Notes: generated by a model from the letters alone, not told the origin. Shown: positions 8,243 through 15,844, counted from the first letter of the stretch. The stretch is DNA of 64,000 bases from Butyricicoccus pullicaecorum DSM 23266 (GCF_900167005.1 NZ_FUXW01000001.1:248001-312000), one strand, 5' to 3'. Translations and numbers: made by a program.

Positions 8243-8302
8243 TTGAAAGCGAAAGACAATGCGCTTATACTGATACAGTCGGTTTCAGCCGACACTTTTT
8301 TT
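8243..8302 (+). promoter_or_regulatory. Promoter and initial hairpin of the MATE gene
   Basis: TTGAAA (8243-8248), 17 bases, TATACT (8266-8271). Immediately after the expected start of transcription lies GTCGG-TTTCAG-CCGAC followed by ACTTTTTTT (8278-8302), a terminator-like hairpin at the very 5' end of the mRNA. The rest of the 8000-8328 gap holds only the oppositely oriented promoter of the small peptide. Confidence 0.6.
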
Positions 8303-8328
8303 GACTTTAGACCAAAGGATGGGACAAC

Positions 8329-9687
8329 GTGAAAGACTTGACCAAGGGCAAGCCCTTACCGCTTATCGTGGGCTTTGCCATTCCGATTTTGATCGGTAAT
8401 CTGTTTCAGTTATTCTACAATCTGGCGGATACGCGCATCGTGGGCAGCTTTTTGGGCGATACCGCGCTGGCGGCAGTCGGTGCAACCGGCTCGCTGAACA
8501 GTCTGGTCATCGGTATGATGACAGGACTCACGACTGGTTTTGCCATGATTCCGGCGCGTTATTTTGGTGCCGGAGACCGGGACGAAGTGCGTCGGTCGGT
8601 GGGTTCGATCTTTGTGCTTGCCGTTGTGACTGCGCTCACGCTCACTGCGCTCACAGTAGCCTTTCTGCCGCAGATTTTGCGCTTGCTCAACACGCCTGAG
8701 CACCTGCTCGCACAGTCGGCAGCTTATTTTCGTATCATTCTGCTCGGCATGCTGGCAACCATGCTCTATAACGCCTCGGCGGCCACACTTCGCGCGGTGG
8801 GTGACTCGGTAACGCCGCTGATCTTTCTGGTACTCGCCTCGGTGCTCAACGTTGGACTTGACCTCTTGTGTGTCGGTGTGTTCCAGCTGGGAGTGCAGGG
8901 TGCAGCATTGGCGACCGTTGCAGCGCAGGCAGTATCAGTTGTGTGCTGTCTGGTCTATGCCCATCGCAAGTACCCGGAACTGTGGCCGCACGGTGCGGAC
9001 TTCCGCGTCACACGTCACATGGCTGCCCAGCTGTATGGCGCTGGTCTGTCCATGGCGCTCATGTACTGCCTGGTTAATATCGGTTCGGTCGTGCTTCAAG
9101 GTGTCATCAATACCTTTGGTGAGAGCATTATTGTCGCACACACGGCGGCGCGTCGCCTGACAGAGTTGTTTATGCTGCCCATGTCGGTATTGGGTGCGAC
9201 CATGGCGACCTATTGCAGTCAGAACTTCGGCGCACGCCGTCCCGATCGTATTCGCAAGGGTCTCTGGCTGGCGCTGTGCATTGCGTGGACAGCTTGTGCG
9301 GTTGTGATCGTGCTCAGCTATACCATAGTGCCCATGCTCATCCGCATGGTGACCGGTACGGAAAACCAGGAGGTGATCGATACCGCAAGTCTGTATCTGC
9401 GGGTCGATACGCTGTTTTACTTTGTCACGGCAGCAATTTCCATTCTGCGCAATGCGCTTCAGGGTGTGGGTGATCGCTGGACACCGCTTCTGTCGAGTGG
9501 GATTGAGCTCTTTGGCAAAGTGGCAGTTGTACTGTTCTTGACACCCAAACTGGCATATTTTGGTGTCATCATCGCCGAGCCGATCGTCTGGATTTTGATG
9601 GTCATTCCGTTGGTTGTTCAGGTGTTCAAACATCCGGGTTTTCGCAAGGATAGCATGCACGGGATAGCCGATCAGGTGAAAGTATAA
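8329..9687 (+). CDS. MATE family efflux transporter
   Basis: 452-residue polytopic membrane protein of the multidrug and toxic-compound extrusion family, which exports cations or drugs using H+ or Na+ gradients. The family N-terminal pattern is visible as GKPLPLIVGFAIPILIGNLFQ and ADTRIVGSFLGDTALAAVGATG, with a second matching half after residue 225, giving about twelve spans. The start is GTG at 8329 with AAGGATGGG upstream; the first residues KDLTKGKPL are typical of clostridial members. Single-gene unit with its own promoter and terminator. The substrate cannot be read from sequence. Confidence 0.88.
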   Translation: MKDLTKGKPLPLIVGFAIPILIGNLFQLFYNLADTRIVGSFLGDTALAAVGATGSLNSLVIGMMTGLTTGFAMIPARYFGAGDRDEVRRSVGSIFVLAVVTALTLTALTVAFLPQILRLLNTPEHLLAQSAAYFRIILLGMLATMLYNASAATLRAVGDSVTPLIFLVLASVLNVGLDLLCVGVFQLGVQGAALATVAAQAVSVVCCLVYAHRKYPELWPHGADFRVTRHMAAQLYGAGLSMALMYCLVNIGSVVLQGVINTFGESIIVAHTAARRLTELFMLPMSVLGATMATYCSQNFGARRPDRIRKGLWLALCIAWTACAVVIVLSYTIVPMLIRMVTGTENQEVIDTASLYLRVDTLFYFVTAAISILRNALQGVGDRWTPLLSSGIELFGKVAVVLFLTPKLAYFGVIIAEPIVWILMVIPLVVQVFKHPGFRKDSMHGIADQVKV

Positions 9688-9703
9688 GGATAAAAATGTC
9701 GAG

Positions 9704-9729
9704 AAACGCGGGATTTTCCCGCGTTTTTT
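9704..9729 (+). terminator. Terminator after the MATE gene
   Basis: AAACGCGGGA, 3-base loop, TCCCGCGTTT and a T-run. Confidence 0.9.
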
Positions 9730-9792
9730 GTATTTTGGGAGAAAATAGGGTGAGGAAAGAAGAACGGCGGAATGGTTTTTTGGTTTCGGTGC

Positions 9793-9821
9793 TGGACAAA
9801 TGGCGGCGGATATCGTATAAT
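9793..9821 (+). promoter_or_regulatory. tRNA-Leu(UAG) promoter
   Basis: TGGACA, 17 bases, TATAAT, 13 bases before the tRNA. Confidence 0.7.
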
Positions 9822-9834
9822 AGAAAAACAATAT

Positions 9835-9918
9835 GCGGGTATGGCGGAATTGGCAGACGCGCCAGATTTAGGTTCTGGTGTCCCAGACGTGCAGGTTCAA
9901 GTCCTGTTACCCGCACCA
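9835..9918 (+). tRNA. tRNA-Leu (anticodon UAG)
   Basis: Acceptor arms GCGGGTA and TACCCGC pair perfectly. The anticodon stem CCAGA/TCTGG encloses TTTAGGT with anticodon TAG. A long variable arm (class II tRNA), a T-loop GGTTCAAGTCC and an encoded CCA end at 9916-9918 complete it. Confidence 0.95.
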
Positions 9919-10262
9919 CATTTTTCATAACAAGTCTTTTCGAGTGTGTAGTGCAGGTTGTGTTTGCGCAGCAGTCCAGACAGGACTTGAACCCTGCGGG
10001 ATTTCACATTCAAAACACAGTAGTGTTTTCAAGTCCTGTTACCCGCACCACATTTTTCATAACAAGTCTTTTCGAGTGTGTAGTGCAGGTTGTGTTTGCG
10101 CAGCAGTCCAGACAGGACTTGAACCCTGCGGGATTTCACATTCAAAACACAGTAGTGTTTTGAAGTCCTGTTACCCGCACCAAGATTATAAAACAAGTCT
10201 TTTTGAAACGGCATCGCAAGTTGTTTTTGCACAGCAGTTTGGACAAGACTTGAACCCTGTAA
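9899..10262 (+). repeat. 132-bp tandem repeat containing the tRNA-Leu 3' end
   Basis: The last 20 bases of the tRNA (AAGTCCTGTTACCCGCACCA) recur at 10031 and 10163, exactly 132 bases apart. Units 9899-10030 and 10031-10162 differ only in their last base. A third unit from 10163 keeps the 20-base tRNA end but then diverges. Each unit also holds an inverted copy of the T-arm (AGGACTTGAACC or AAGACTTGAACC) that can pair with an upstream CAAGTCTT. No protein is encoded; open frames here are translations of the repeat. Confidence 0.92.
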
Positions 10263-10294
10263 AAGACAGGGATAATTGAAAGAATGATAGCTGG

Positions 10295-10319
10295 GCGGCG
10301 TGTGTAAACGCGCCGTTTT
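10295..10319 (+). terminator. Terminator after the tRNA-repeat region
   Basis: CGGCG ... CGCCG stem followed by TTTTG. Short stem, so moderate support. Confidence 0.5.
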
Positions 10320-10397
10320 GTCTATTCAAATTTAGGAAGGATGGCCGAAAATAGGCCGAATTGACCCGGTTGGGCAGTGCATAGGACGGTGAACCAG

Positions 10398-11450
10398 ATG
10401 GTGAATCCATTTTTGAAAGACGGATATCTGATGCTGCATGCTTCACTCAATAAGCTGCCTATTTTGTGTGCGGACGACACGGCTAAAACGCGCTGTTCTT
10501 CCAAGGCCATTCATCACATTGTGTGTGAATATCTGGCGGCACAGGGGCTGGAGAATGATGGAGACTGGCAGGCACGATTCGTGGACTGCCTGATCGATCC
10601 CAAGTACGCTTCTTCCGCGCGTGCGCTGGTTGCGCAGGTTGCAGATGATATCGGCTCGATTTTCTGGACGCTCAAGGGCGGACAGGAACACTGTGAGCGG
10701 TCGGACTGGGCCCCGGAGCACTGGGCATTTTGGCAGGGCATTCGCCGGTTTTATCTGGCGGGCGGACTGCTGCACGGGCCGATCGGAGCGATTTTGACCG
10801 AGGCTGTGCGCCGCAATCTGGAATCTCGCGGACTTTCGGGCATTGAACTGCGCCTGTCGTCACACCCGGCAGTGATTTCGCTCATTGGTGCGGCCAAGTA
10901 CGCGGCGTTTCTGGGCAAGGATGCGCTGGTATTTGACTTCGGTCACAGTTATGTCAAGCGCGGATATGTGCTGCGTGAGGACGGAAACTTCGTGGTGCAT
11001 ACCTGCATGCGCAAGGCTTCCGAGTGGACACAGTGGGAGTGTGAGAGCGACTGCGCCGAGCGTGAGGCTGCGTATGCGCTGTCTGATTTTATCGAGCGCA
11101 CCGTGCTGGAAATGCTGGATACCGTGACTGCACGTGGTGCAGTCTGTGATACGGCGGTCATCAGCATCGCGAACTATGTACACGAGGGCTGTTTTGTGTC
11201 GCGCGGCGGATATGGCAAGCTCAGACATGTACCTCAGCCCTATGACCGTTATTTGAGCGAGCGCATTACAGCGCATACCGGAAAACCTTTTACGGTATAT
11301 TTGCTCCACGACGGCACAGCGGGAGCGTATGGCGCACAGGGAGAAAACTGGCAGGAAGAAGCATTTGTGGGCTTTGGTACCTCACTTTCGGTTGGATTTC
11401 CGTGCGAAAAGATGGATTTTCCGTTCTCTTACACTGTGGTAAGTGACTAA
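10398..11450 (+). CDS. Conserved protein with actin/ROK-like ATPase features
   Basis: 350 residues from ATG 10398 (GTG codons at 10377, 10389 and 10401 are alternatives; AGGA lies 11 bases before the ATG). The middle contains DALVFDFGHSYVKRGYVL, resembling the phosphate-1 motif of the actin/Hsp70/sugar-kinase fold. Near the C-terminus YLLHDGTAGAYGA and AFVGFGTSLSVGF resemble the second phosphate and glycine-rich adenosine motifs, so an ATPase or kinase fold is plausible. There is no signal peptide. It sits alone between two tRNA-Leu genes, which makes it a possible insertion. I do not recognise a named family and offer no substrate. Confidence 0.55.
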   Translation: MVNPFLKDGYLMLHASLNKLPILCADDTAKTRCSSKAIHHIVCEYLAAQGLENDGDWQARFVDCLIDPKYASSARALVAQVADDIGSIFWTLKGGQEHCERSDWAPEHWAFWQGIRRFYLAGGLLHGPIGAILTEAVRRNLESRGLSGIELRLSSHPAVISLIGAAKYAAFLGKDALVFDFGHSYVKRGYVLREDGNFVVHTCMRKASEWTQWECESDCAEREAAYALSDFIERTVLEMLDTVTARGAVCDTAVISIANYVHEGCFVSRGGYGKLRHVPQPYDRYLSERITAHTGKPFTVYLLHDGTAGAYGAQGENWQEEAFVGFGTSLSVGFPCEKMDFPFSYTVVSD

Positions 11451-11529
11451 ATACCCGATGGTCGGATACTGACGATGAGGGAGCGGAAAACCCTTCAAAA
11501 AATTTTTTCGACAAATTGAAAAATAATGC

Positions 11530-11557
11530 TTGCAATTTCATAAAAAGCGTGTATAAT
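11530..11557 (+). promoter_or_regulatory. tRNA-Leu(CAG) promoter
   Basis: TTGCAA, 16 bases, TATAAT, about 40 bases before the tRNA. Confidence 0.7.
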
Positions 11558-11596
11558 AAATGATGTTGCTGATAGCGACGCCCCAAAAGAAAAAAT

Positions 11597-11682
11597 GCAG
11601 ATGTGGCGGAATGGCAGACGCGCTAGCTTCAGGTGCTAGTGCTCGCAAGGGCGTGTGGGTTCAAGTCCCACCATCTGCACCA
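11597..11682 (+). tRNA. tRNA-Leu (anticodon CAG)
   Basis: Acceptor arms GCAGATG/CATCTGC pair perfectly. The anticodon stem CTAGC/GCTAG encloses TTCAGGT with anticodon CAG. It has a long variable arm, a GGTTCAAGTCC T-arm and an encoded CCA at 11680-11682. Confidence 0.95.
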
Positions 11683-11715
11683 AAAATCCCGAATGCGACA
11701 GCGTTCGGGATTTTT
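11683..11715 (+). terminator. Terminator after tRNA-Leu(CAG)
   Basis: AAAATCCCGAA ... TTCGGGATTTT with a T-run. Confidence 0.9.
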
Positions 11716-11856
11716 ACTTATTACATATTCGCTATTCACTCTTCACTTACTTCCTCTGCCTGCCCGGGATTTTTGGAAGGAATAGGTAATAGAGAAAAGG
11801 GAAGAAGTACAGTGTGCTGTTTGTGCAGTGCTGCGAGGTTAAGAGCTGTTGTGTAG

Positions 11857-11878
11857 GGACACCTGAAGGTGTCTTTTT
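11857..11878 (+). terminator. Terminator-like hairpin before the Imm-5-like gene
   Basis: GACACC-TGAA-GGTGTC followed by five T residues, 30 bases before the next ATG. It may end read-through or act as an attenuator. Confidence 0.65.
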
Positions 11879-11908
11879 GTTTTCTGTGACAGAAAAGAGG
11901 GAAAGTGC

Positions 11909-12433
11909 ATGGCAAAACTGAGGAAAATGCTGGGCAAGGCCGATGATACGGAGATCGTGACACTCATGCGGCAGATTGAAACCCAGAGCAAGACAACCCT
12001 TGCGCGTTGGGCGGCAGACTGTGTAAAGAACTGGTATCTGCCGATTGCGCAGGCAGCTGATCCGACAGACCTTTGTCTAAGTCAACTGCTGGACACGGTT
12101 CAGGCATGTCTGGAAGGGAAAGCGACCCAAAAGCAGCTGAAAGAACAACTGCGGGAGGGGAGAGGACTGGCGCAGCGCATGATCGAACCGGCGGCGCAGG
12201 CGGCAGCGCGGGCGATCGTGACCGCTTGCGGTGTGCTTCAGACGCCGACCAATGCGCTGGGATTTTGTTTTTATGGCGCGGCCGCTGCGGCATATCACGA
12301 GTTAGGCCTAGAACGGTCGGCAGCCGACTATGACAGTCGTGCACATGTTGAGTTTGAGCGCCTATCGCAGACGCTGGAACAGGTCATGGTGCCGGATGAA
12401 GCAGACCCGGTGCAGGTAGATTGGAATTGCTGA
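11909..12433 (+). CDS. Putative Imm-5-like (immunity-type) protein
   Basis: 174 residues, alpha-helical and Ala/Gln-rich. The N-terminal ARWAADCVKNWYLPIAQAAD and the later AAQAAARAIVTACG with FCFYGAAAAAYHELG resemble the 'putative immunity protein' family, in which alternating helices carry ALA-rich repeats. GAGGG lies 9 bases before the ATG. The gene ends 10 bases before the GIY-YIG/Nudix gene, so the two are probably co-transcribed. No toxin gene is visible nearby, so an immunity role is only a family-name inference. It could equally be a general helical protein of unknown function. Confidence 0.5.
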   Translation: MAKLRKMLGKADDTEIVTLMRQIETQSKTTLARWAADCVKNWYLPIAQAADPTDLCLSQLLDTVQACLEGKATQKQLKEQLREGRGLAQRMIEPAAQAAARAIVTACGVLQTPTNALGFCFYGAAAAAYHELGLERSAADYDSRAHVEFERLSQTLEQVMVPDEADPVQVDWNC

Positions 12434-12443
12434 GGAAATACGC

Positions 12444-13277
12444 ATGGAATACGTATATATATTAGAGTGCGCAGACGGCACGCTGTACACCGGCTGGACA
12501 AATGACCTGACTGCGCGGCTCGCAGCGCACAACAGTGGACGAGGTGCCAAGTACACGCGTGGACGTGCGCCGGTCAAGCTGGCGTTCAGCGAGGTGTTTG
12601 ATGATCGCTCGGAGGCGCTGGGCTATGAAGCGGCGCTCAAGAAGCTGCCGCGGACAGAAAAACTTAACTTGATTGCCGGACGGCGTGCAATAGACGGCGA
12701 GTATTTGACCATTCTGGACGCGCAGGGACGCGCATGTGGTGACCAGCCGCGCACAGTCGTGCATCGTCAGGGGCTGCGCCACGCAGTCGTACACCTGTGG
12801 GTACTGGAAACGCAGGACGGTGTGCCGGGCGTGTGGCTCCAGCGCCGTGCGCTCGACCGTCCGCTGTATCCGGGACGGTATGATCAGGCGGCGACCGGTC
12901 ACATCGGTGCGGGTGAGCAGCCGCGCGAGGCGATTGTGCGGGAAGCGCGGGAGGAATGTGGTTTGGTGGTCGATCCGGATGATTTGACCATGCTGGATGC
13001 GCCCTGTCACCAGCGTTACGCGCGGCCGGATGGCGGACTGGATGACGAGATGGCGTATGTTTTCCTGTACGACCGCAAACCGGGACAGGCCTTCGCACCG
13101 GGCAGCGAGGTGATCGGCATGCGCTGGGTATCGCTTGCGGCTTTTGGGCACACGCTCGAGACCGGAGAGCCGCTCATTTGGCCGGATGGCGAAGCGCTGG
13201 ACGTAGATGGTCTGGCTTGTTATCATCCCGCGGAGTGGAAAGCGGTTAAGCGATGGATTGCCGAGCGGAACGGATGA
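12444..13277 (+). CDS. GIY-YIG endonuclease domain fused to a Nudix hydrolase
   Basis: 277 residues. Residues 1-80 are a small GIY-YIG domain of the UPF0213/YhbQ type: YVYILECADGTLYTGWT begins it, with the paired tyrosines and YTG, then ARLAAHN and KYTRGR. Residues 95-260 are a Nudix domain with a complete box: G152, E158, then REAREECGL at 166-174. The linker part AQGRACGDQPRTVVHRQG resembles the entry to IPP-isomerase-like Nudix proteins. Stand-alone versions of both domains are common; joined, they suggest nucleic-acid or nucleotide-pool housekeeping (inference). No stop or frameshift separates the halves. A tandem of hairpins follows the gene. Confidence 0.85.
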   Translation: MEYVYILECADGTLYTGWTNDLTARLAAHNSGRGAKYTRGRAPVKLAFSEVFDDRSEALGYEAALKKLPRTEKLNLIAGRRAIDGEYLTILDAQGRACGDQPRTVVHRQGLRHAVVHLWVLETQDGVPGVWLQRRALDRPLYPGRYDQAATGHIGAGEQPREAIVREAREECGLVVDPDDLTMLDAPCHQRYARPDGGLDDEMAYVFLYDRKPGQAFAPGSEVIGMRWVSLAAFGHTLETGEPLIWPDGEALDVDGLACYHPAEWKAVKRWIAERNG

Positions 13278-13379
13278 AAAAATTATTTTTGAAATGCAAA
13301 TATCTCGTCTGATCTCAGGATAGGGTATTTCAGATTGTCGAAAAAGTCTCCTCGCGCCGCAGCGCGTTTGCAATGGCAC

Positions 13380-13409
13380 AAAAAGTCAGGACATGTGCCT
13401 GACTTTTTG
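13380..13409 (+). terminator. Terminator after the GIY-YIG/Nudix gene
   Basis: AAAAGTCAGG, 7-base loop, CCTGACTTTT with a T-run. Confidence 0.85.
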
Positions 13410-13490
13410 TTCAGCAAAATGCCCGGAATCTCTCATTTATGCGCGGTTTCGGGCATTCTTCGTCCAGAGTGCTATGCACGGCGGACGCTG

Positions 13491-13522
13491 GTTCGTCGAA
13501 AAACCGCAGTTTTTCGACGAAC
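13491..13522. repeat. 13-bp perfect inverted repeat in the hairpin cluster
   Basis: GTTCGTCGAAAAA, loop CCGCAG, TTTTTCGACGAAC. Together with weaker stems such as AATGCCCG/CGGGCATT around 13421-13455 it belongs to a row of hairpins filling 13340-13565, a stretch with no credible gene. Confidence 0.8.
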
Positions 13523-13523
13523 T

Positions 13524-13563
13524 AAAAAATACCCCGTCTGGCATGCCAGACGGGGTATTTTTT
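13524..13563. terminator. Bidirectional terminator
   Basis: A perfect 40-base palindrome centred on GGCATGCC, with A-runs at the left and T-runs at the right, lying between the converging GIY-YIG/Nudix gene and the small membrane-protein gene. Confidence 0.9.
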
Positions 13564-13576
13564 TGACTCTTATTCG

Positions 13577-13804
13577 TTAGCGCAGGGTTGCGCCGATGGC
13601 ACAGGCAGCGATCAGGAAGATGGCTGCGGCCGCTGCGCTGCACACCGCATAATGGCGGCATTTCTTAGCAGCAGGGGATTCCGTGCCGAGTTTGGCCGTT
13701 TCGCTGTTCGGGCCGGTCAGACGGCCGTACTTCATCTGGAAGAAGATGACGAGCAGGGCGCATACGGCGAACGCGGCGAAGAATACGGCAAGAAGCAGCT
13801 TCAT
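13577..13804 (-). CDS. Small two-span membrane protein
   Basis: 75 residues with a hydrophobic segment at each end (LLLAVFFAAFAVCALLVIFF near the N-terminus; a second near 53-72) and a short charged loop between. It starts one base after the secG stop codon, so it is translated with secG. It may be a partner of the translocon or merely a neighbour; no family recognised. Confidence 0.65.
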   Translation of the reverse strand: MKLLLAVFFAAFAVCALLVIFFQMKYGRLTGPNSETAKLGTESPAAKKCRHYAVCSAAAAAIFLIAACAIGATLR

Positions 13805-13805
13805 G

Positions 13806-14048
13806 TCAGATACAGTTCATAACGACTGCGATGACGACGAAGATGACGCCGATGGCAGTGGTCAGACGGGACAGCGTGCGCTGCATATTGCTTGCCTTGG
13901 ACTGGCCGAAGAAGGTGTCTGCGCCGCCGGCGATCGAGCCGGACAGACCCTGACGAGCACCCTGCTGGAGCAGGACGACGACGGTCAGGAATACGCAGGC
14001 AATGACTTCCACGATGGAAAGGACTAACTTCAGGGTACCCATTTTCAT
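13806..14048 (-). CDS. secG: Preprotein translocase subunit SecG
   Basis: 80 residues with the SecG layout: a first transmembrane helix (LKLVLSIVEVIACVFLTVVV), the conserved cytoplasmic loop containing LLQQG and GLSGSIAGGADTFFG, and a second helix at the C-terminus. SecG assists SecYEG-dependent export. GGAGGAATGAAA precedes the ATG. It is first of a two-gene unit under its own promoter. Confidence 0.93.
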   Translation of the reverse strand: MKMGTLKLVLSIVEVIACVFLTVVVLLQQGARQGLSGSIAGGADTFFGQSKASNMQRTLSRLTTAIGVIFVVIAVVMNCI

Positions 14049-14118
14049 TCCTCCGAAACTATTGCTTTAGATTCTATCTCGAGTCAGGCCCAGGAAAGGG
14101 CGCATTTGCATATCTGTC

Positions 14119-14147
14119 ATCATAGCACAAAAATGTATGCTTTGCAA
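14119..14147 (-). promoter_or_regulatory. secG promoter
   Basis: TTGCAA, 17 bases, TATGAT on the minus strand. Confidence 0.7.
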
Positions 14148-14175
14148 GGGTAAACGGGGAAAAAACGGGGAAAAA

Positions 14176-14709
14176 TCAGGGAAGAGCCGGACGGAGGAGG
14201 TTGACGAGCGGAGCGCCCAGACGGTTGGCGTGAATCTTGCCGGAAGAGGCATCGACGACAGCCATACGGATGGACGACCAGCCGCTCTCGGGCGCGCGGT
14301 AGTTTACCTCGCTGGCATAGCGGCGCAGACGGCGCAGCGCGGCCGGGTCACATTCACGGCAGACCAGAACGACGCTGATGAGCGTGAACAGGTGGTGCGG
14401 GTCGGGCTTGACCAGATTTTTCTGGAGGGTCAGCGCGTACTGCCACCAGTCTTCGAGCGTGTCCTTGTCCAGATGGGGGACGGAGAAGAGCAGACGGTGT
14501 TCGTTGCTGTGCAGGGTGGATGCGCCGACCGAGATGAGGCCGAGTACCTTCTGCTCGGCGTAGCTTTCGAACCAGGCGTGCAGAGCGGTCAGGCGACCTT
14601 CGACCGATACGTTATGCACCGACTGAAAGGCATCATCCAGACCGTTTTCCATATTATCGCGCAGCTTGGTGAAGTATACGCTGAAATCGACGGGAGTGTT
14701 GGTGTTCAT
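14176..14709 (-). CDS. Conserved protein of unknown function
   Basis: 177 residues, soluble, mixed alpha/beta. Readable stretches are KLRDNMENGLDDAFQSVHNV near the N-terminus, EDWWQYALTLQKNL in the middle and VVLVCRECDPAALRRLRRYA before the end. No signal peptide, membrane span or catalytic motif is evident. It begins 6 bases after the stop of the nucleotidyltransferase gene and is surely in its operon, which hints at a role in sugar-nucleotide or envelope metabolism, but nothing in the sequence proves this. Confidence 0.6.
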   Translation of the reverse strand: MNTNTPVDFSVYFTKLRDNMENGLDDAFQSVHNVSVEGRLTALHAWFESYAEQKVLGLISVGASTLHSNEHRLLFSVPHLDKDTLEDWWQYALTLQKNLVKPDPHHLFTLISVVLVCRECDPAALRRLRRYASEVNYRAPESGWSSIRMAVVDASSGKIHANRLGAPLVNLLRPALP

Positions 14710-14715
14710 AGGCGT

Positions 14716-15627
14716 TTAGAGATCCTCCGGGTATTGTCCGGCTTCGGTCATCGCGCGCAGCGCCTGCTGTACGGTGGGCTTGTCCTCCTGATAGGTGACG
14801 CCGAACCACTTTGCGCTTGTGGTCAGCACCTTGGCAGTTGCCTTACCCTGACGGATGAGGGTATCGACCGCTGCGGGCAGATAGAACTCGGCCTTCATGG
14901 GATCGGTCAGCAGCTTGCCGGCGAAGAAGTCGCGCAGCTGCGCGTCCAGCTCACGCAGGAAGGAGGGGGTGAAGCCCCAGAGGTTCATGGAAACCGGGGT
15001 GCCGGGCGCGATCTCGCCGCCCTCGCCGTCGGTGAAGCGGATGACACCGTCAGCCTCGCGGGCAATCTTGGTGCGCTCGATGATGTCGGACAGGAAACCG
15101 TCGGCATCGGTGGTGCACACACCGCGGGAAACCGTACCGTTTTCGGTGAGGGTATTCTCGACAGCGTAACCAACCATGCAGTAGCGGTACTTGTCGTCGT
15201 CGGCAGCCTCGGACAGGAAGTTGTACATCTTCTGGAATGCGTCAGCGCCGTAGAAATCATCGGCGTTGATGACAGCAAAGGGAGCGTCAACCGTGTCGCG
15301 GATGCAGTAGACCGCGTGACCGGTGCCGAGCGGCTTTTCACGGCCTTCGGGAACGGTTAAATCGTCCGGAATTGCAGACAGCGTCTGATAAACGTAATCG
15401 ACTTGCATCAAGCGGCGCGCCTTGCTGCCGATGGCCTGTTCAAAGGCCTCGGTCAGCTCGGGTTTGATGATGAAAACCACGCGGCGGAAGCCGGCGCGAT
15501 ACGCGTCATAGATGGAATAATCGAGAATGATCTGACCGTTCGAACCGAGCGGATCGATCTGCTTGAGGCCGCCGTAGCGCGAACCCATACCGGCAGCCAT
15601 AATCACCAAAACAGGGGAGTTGGACAT
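14716..15627 (-). CDS. Sugar-phosphate nucleotidyltransferase
   Basis: 303-residue NTP-transferase family protein that would join a sugar-1-phosphate to a nucleotide. The signature loop VIMAAGMGSRYGGLKQ lies at residues 8-23. The metal/sugar-binding aspartates appear in VINADDFYG near residue 118, and GTGHAVYC lies just before. PVSMNLWGFTP matches the conserved base of the active site. The length fits single-domain family members without a left-handed helix acyltransferase. GAAAGGAG precedes the ATG. Product sugar unknown. Confidence 0.82.
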   Translation of the reverse strand: MSNSPVLVIMAAGMGSRYGGLKQIDPLGSNGQIILDYSIYDAYRAGFRRVVFIIKPELTEAFEQAIGSKARRLMQVDYVYQTLSAIPDDLTVPEGREKPLGTGHAVYCIRDTVDAPFAVINADDFYGADAFQKMYNFLSEAADDDKYRYCMVGYAVENTLTENGTVSRGVCTTDADGFLSDIIERTKIAREADGVIRFTDGEGGEIAPGTPVSMNLWGFTPSFLRELDAQLRDFFAGKLLTDPMKAEFYLPAAVDTLIRQGKATAKVLTTSAKWFGVTYQEDKPTVQQALRAMTEAGQYPEDL

Positions 15628-15683
15628 ATTTCCGGTCTCCTTTCAGAAATTTATGTCTCAAAATGTAATCAAAAGATATCTTT

Positions 15684-15712
15684 ATTATACCCGAATCGTG
15701 CAAAAGTGGCAA
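15684..15712 (-). promoter_or_regulatory. Promoter of the nucleotidyltransferase operon
   Basis: TTGCCA, 17 bases, TATAAT on the minus strand. Confidence 0.75.
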
Positions 15713-15815
15713 GTGCGTAAGAGGCAAAATTCACGAATCGACCCAGCCAAAGCAGGGGAATTTTCAACAAGGTGGAAAAAATGAAAGTTTGTATGCGCGA
15801 ACGCTGAGGAATACA

Positions 15816-15844
15816 TTGCAAAGAACGCGGTAAAATGATAAAAT
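15816..15844 (+). promoter_or_regulatory. pyk promoter
   Basis: TTGCAA, 17 bases, TAAAAT. A second possible site (TTGTAC ... TATAAC, 15869-15898) lies too close to the ribosome site to be preferred. Confidence 0.6.

Noticed and set aside
9696-10279. Repeat-containing frames over the tRNA-Leu region, and a possible CRISPR array
   Set aside because: The repeats are 132 bp with no short repeat-spacer pattern and include tRNA sequence; the frames are translations of this repeat.
11715-11760. TATTCACTCTTCACTT-like stretch after tRNA-Leu(CAG)
   Set aside because: It resembles the low-complexity boilerplate seen in many Bacillota intergenic regions; no partner repeat was found in the window.
13335-13580. 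81-codon plus-strand frame
   Set aside because: It runs through several terminator hairpins and has no ribosome site.
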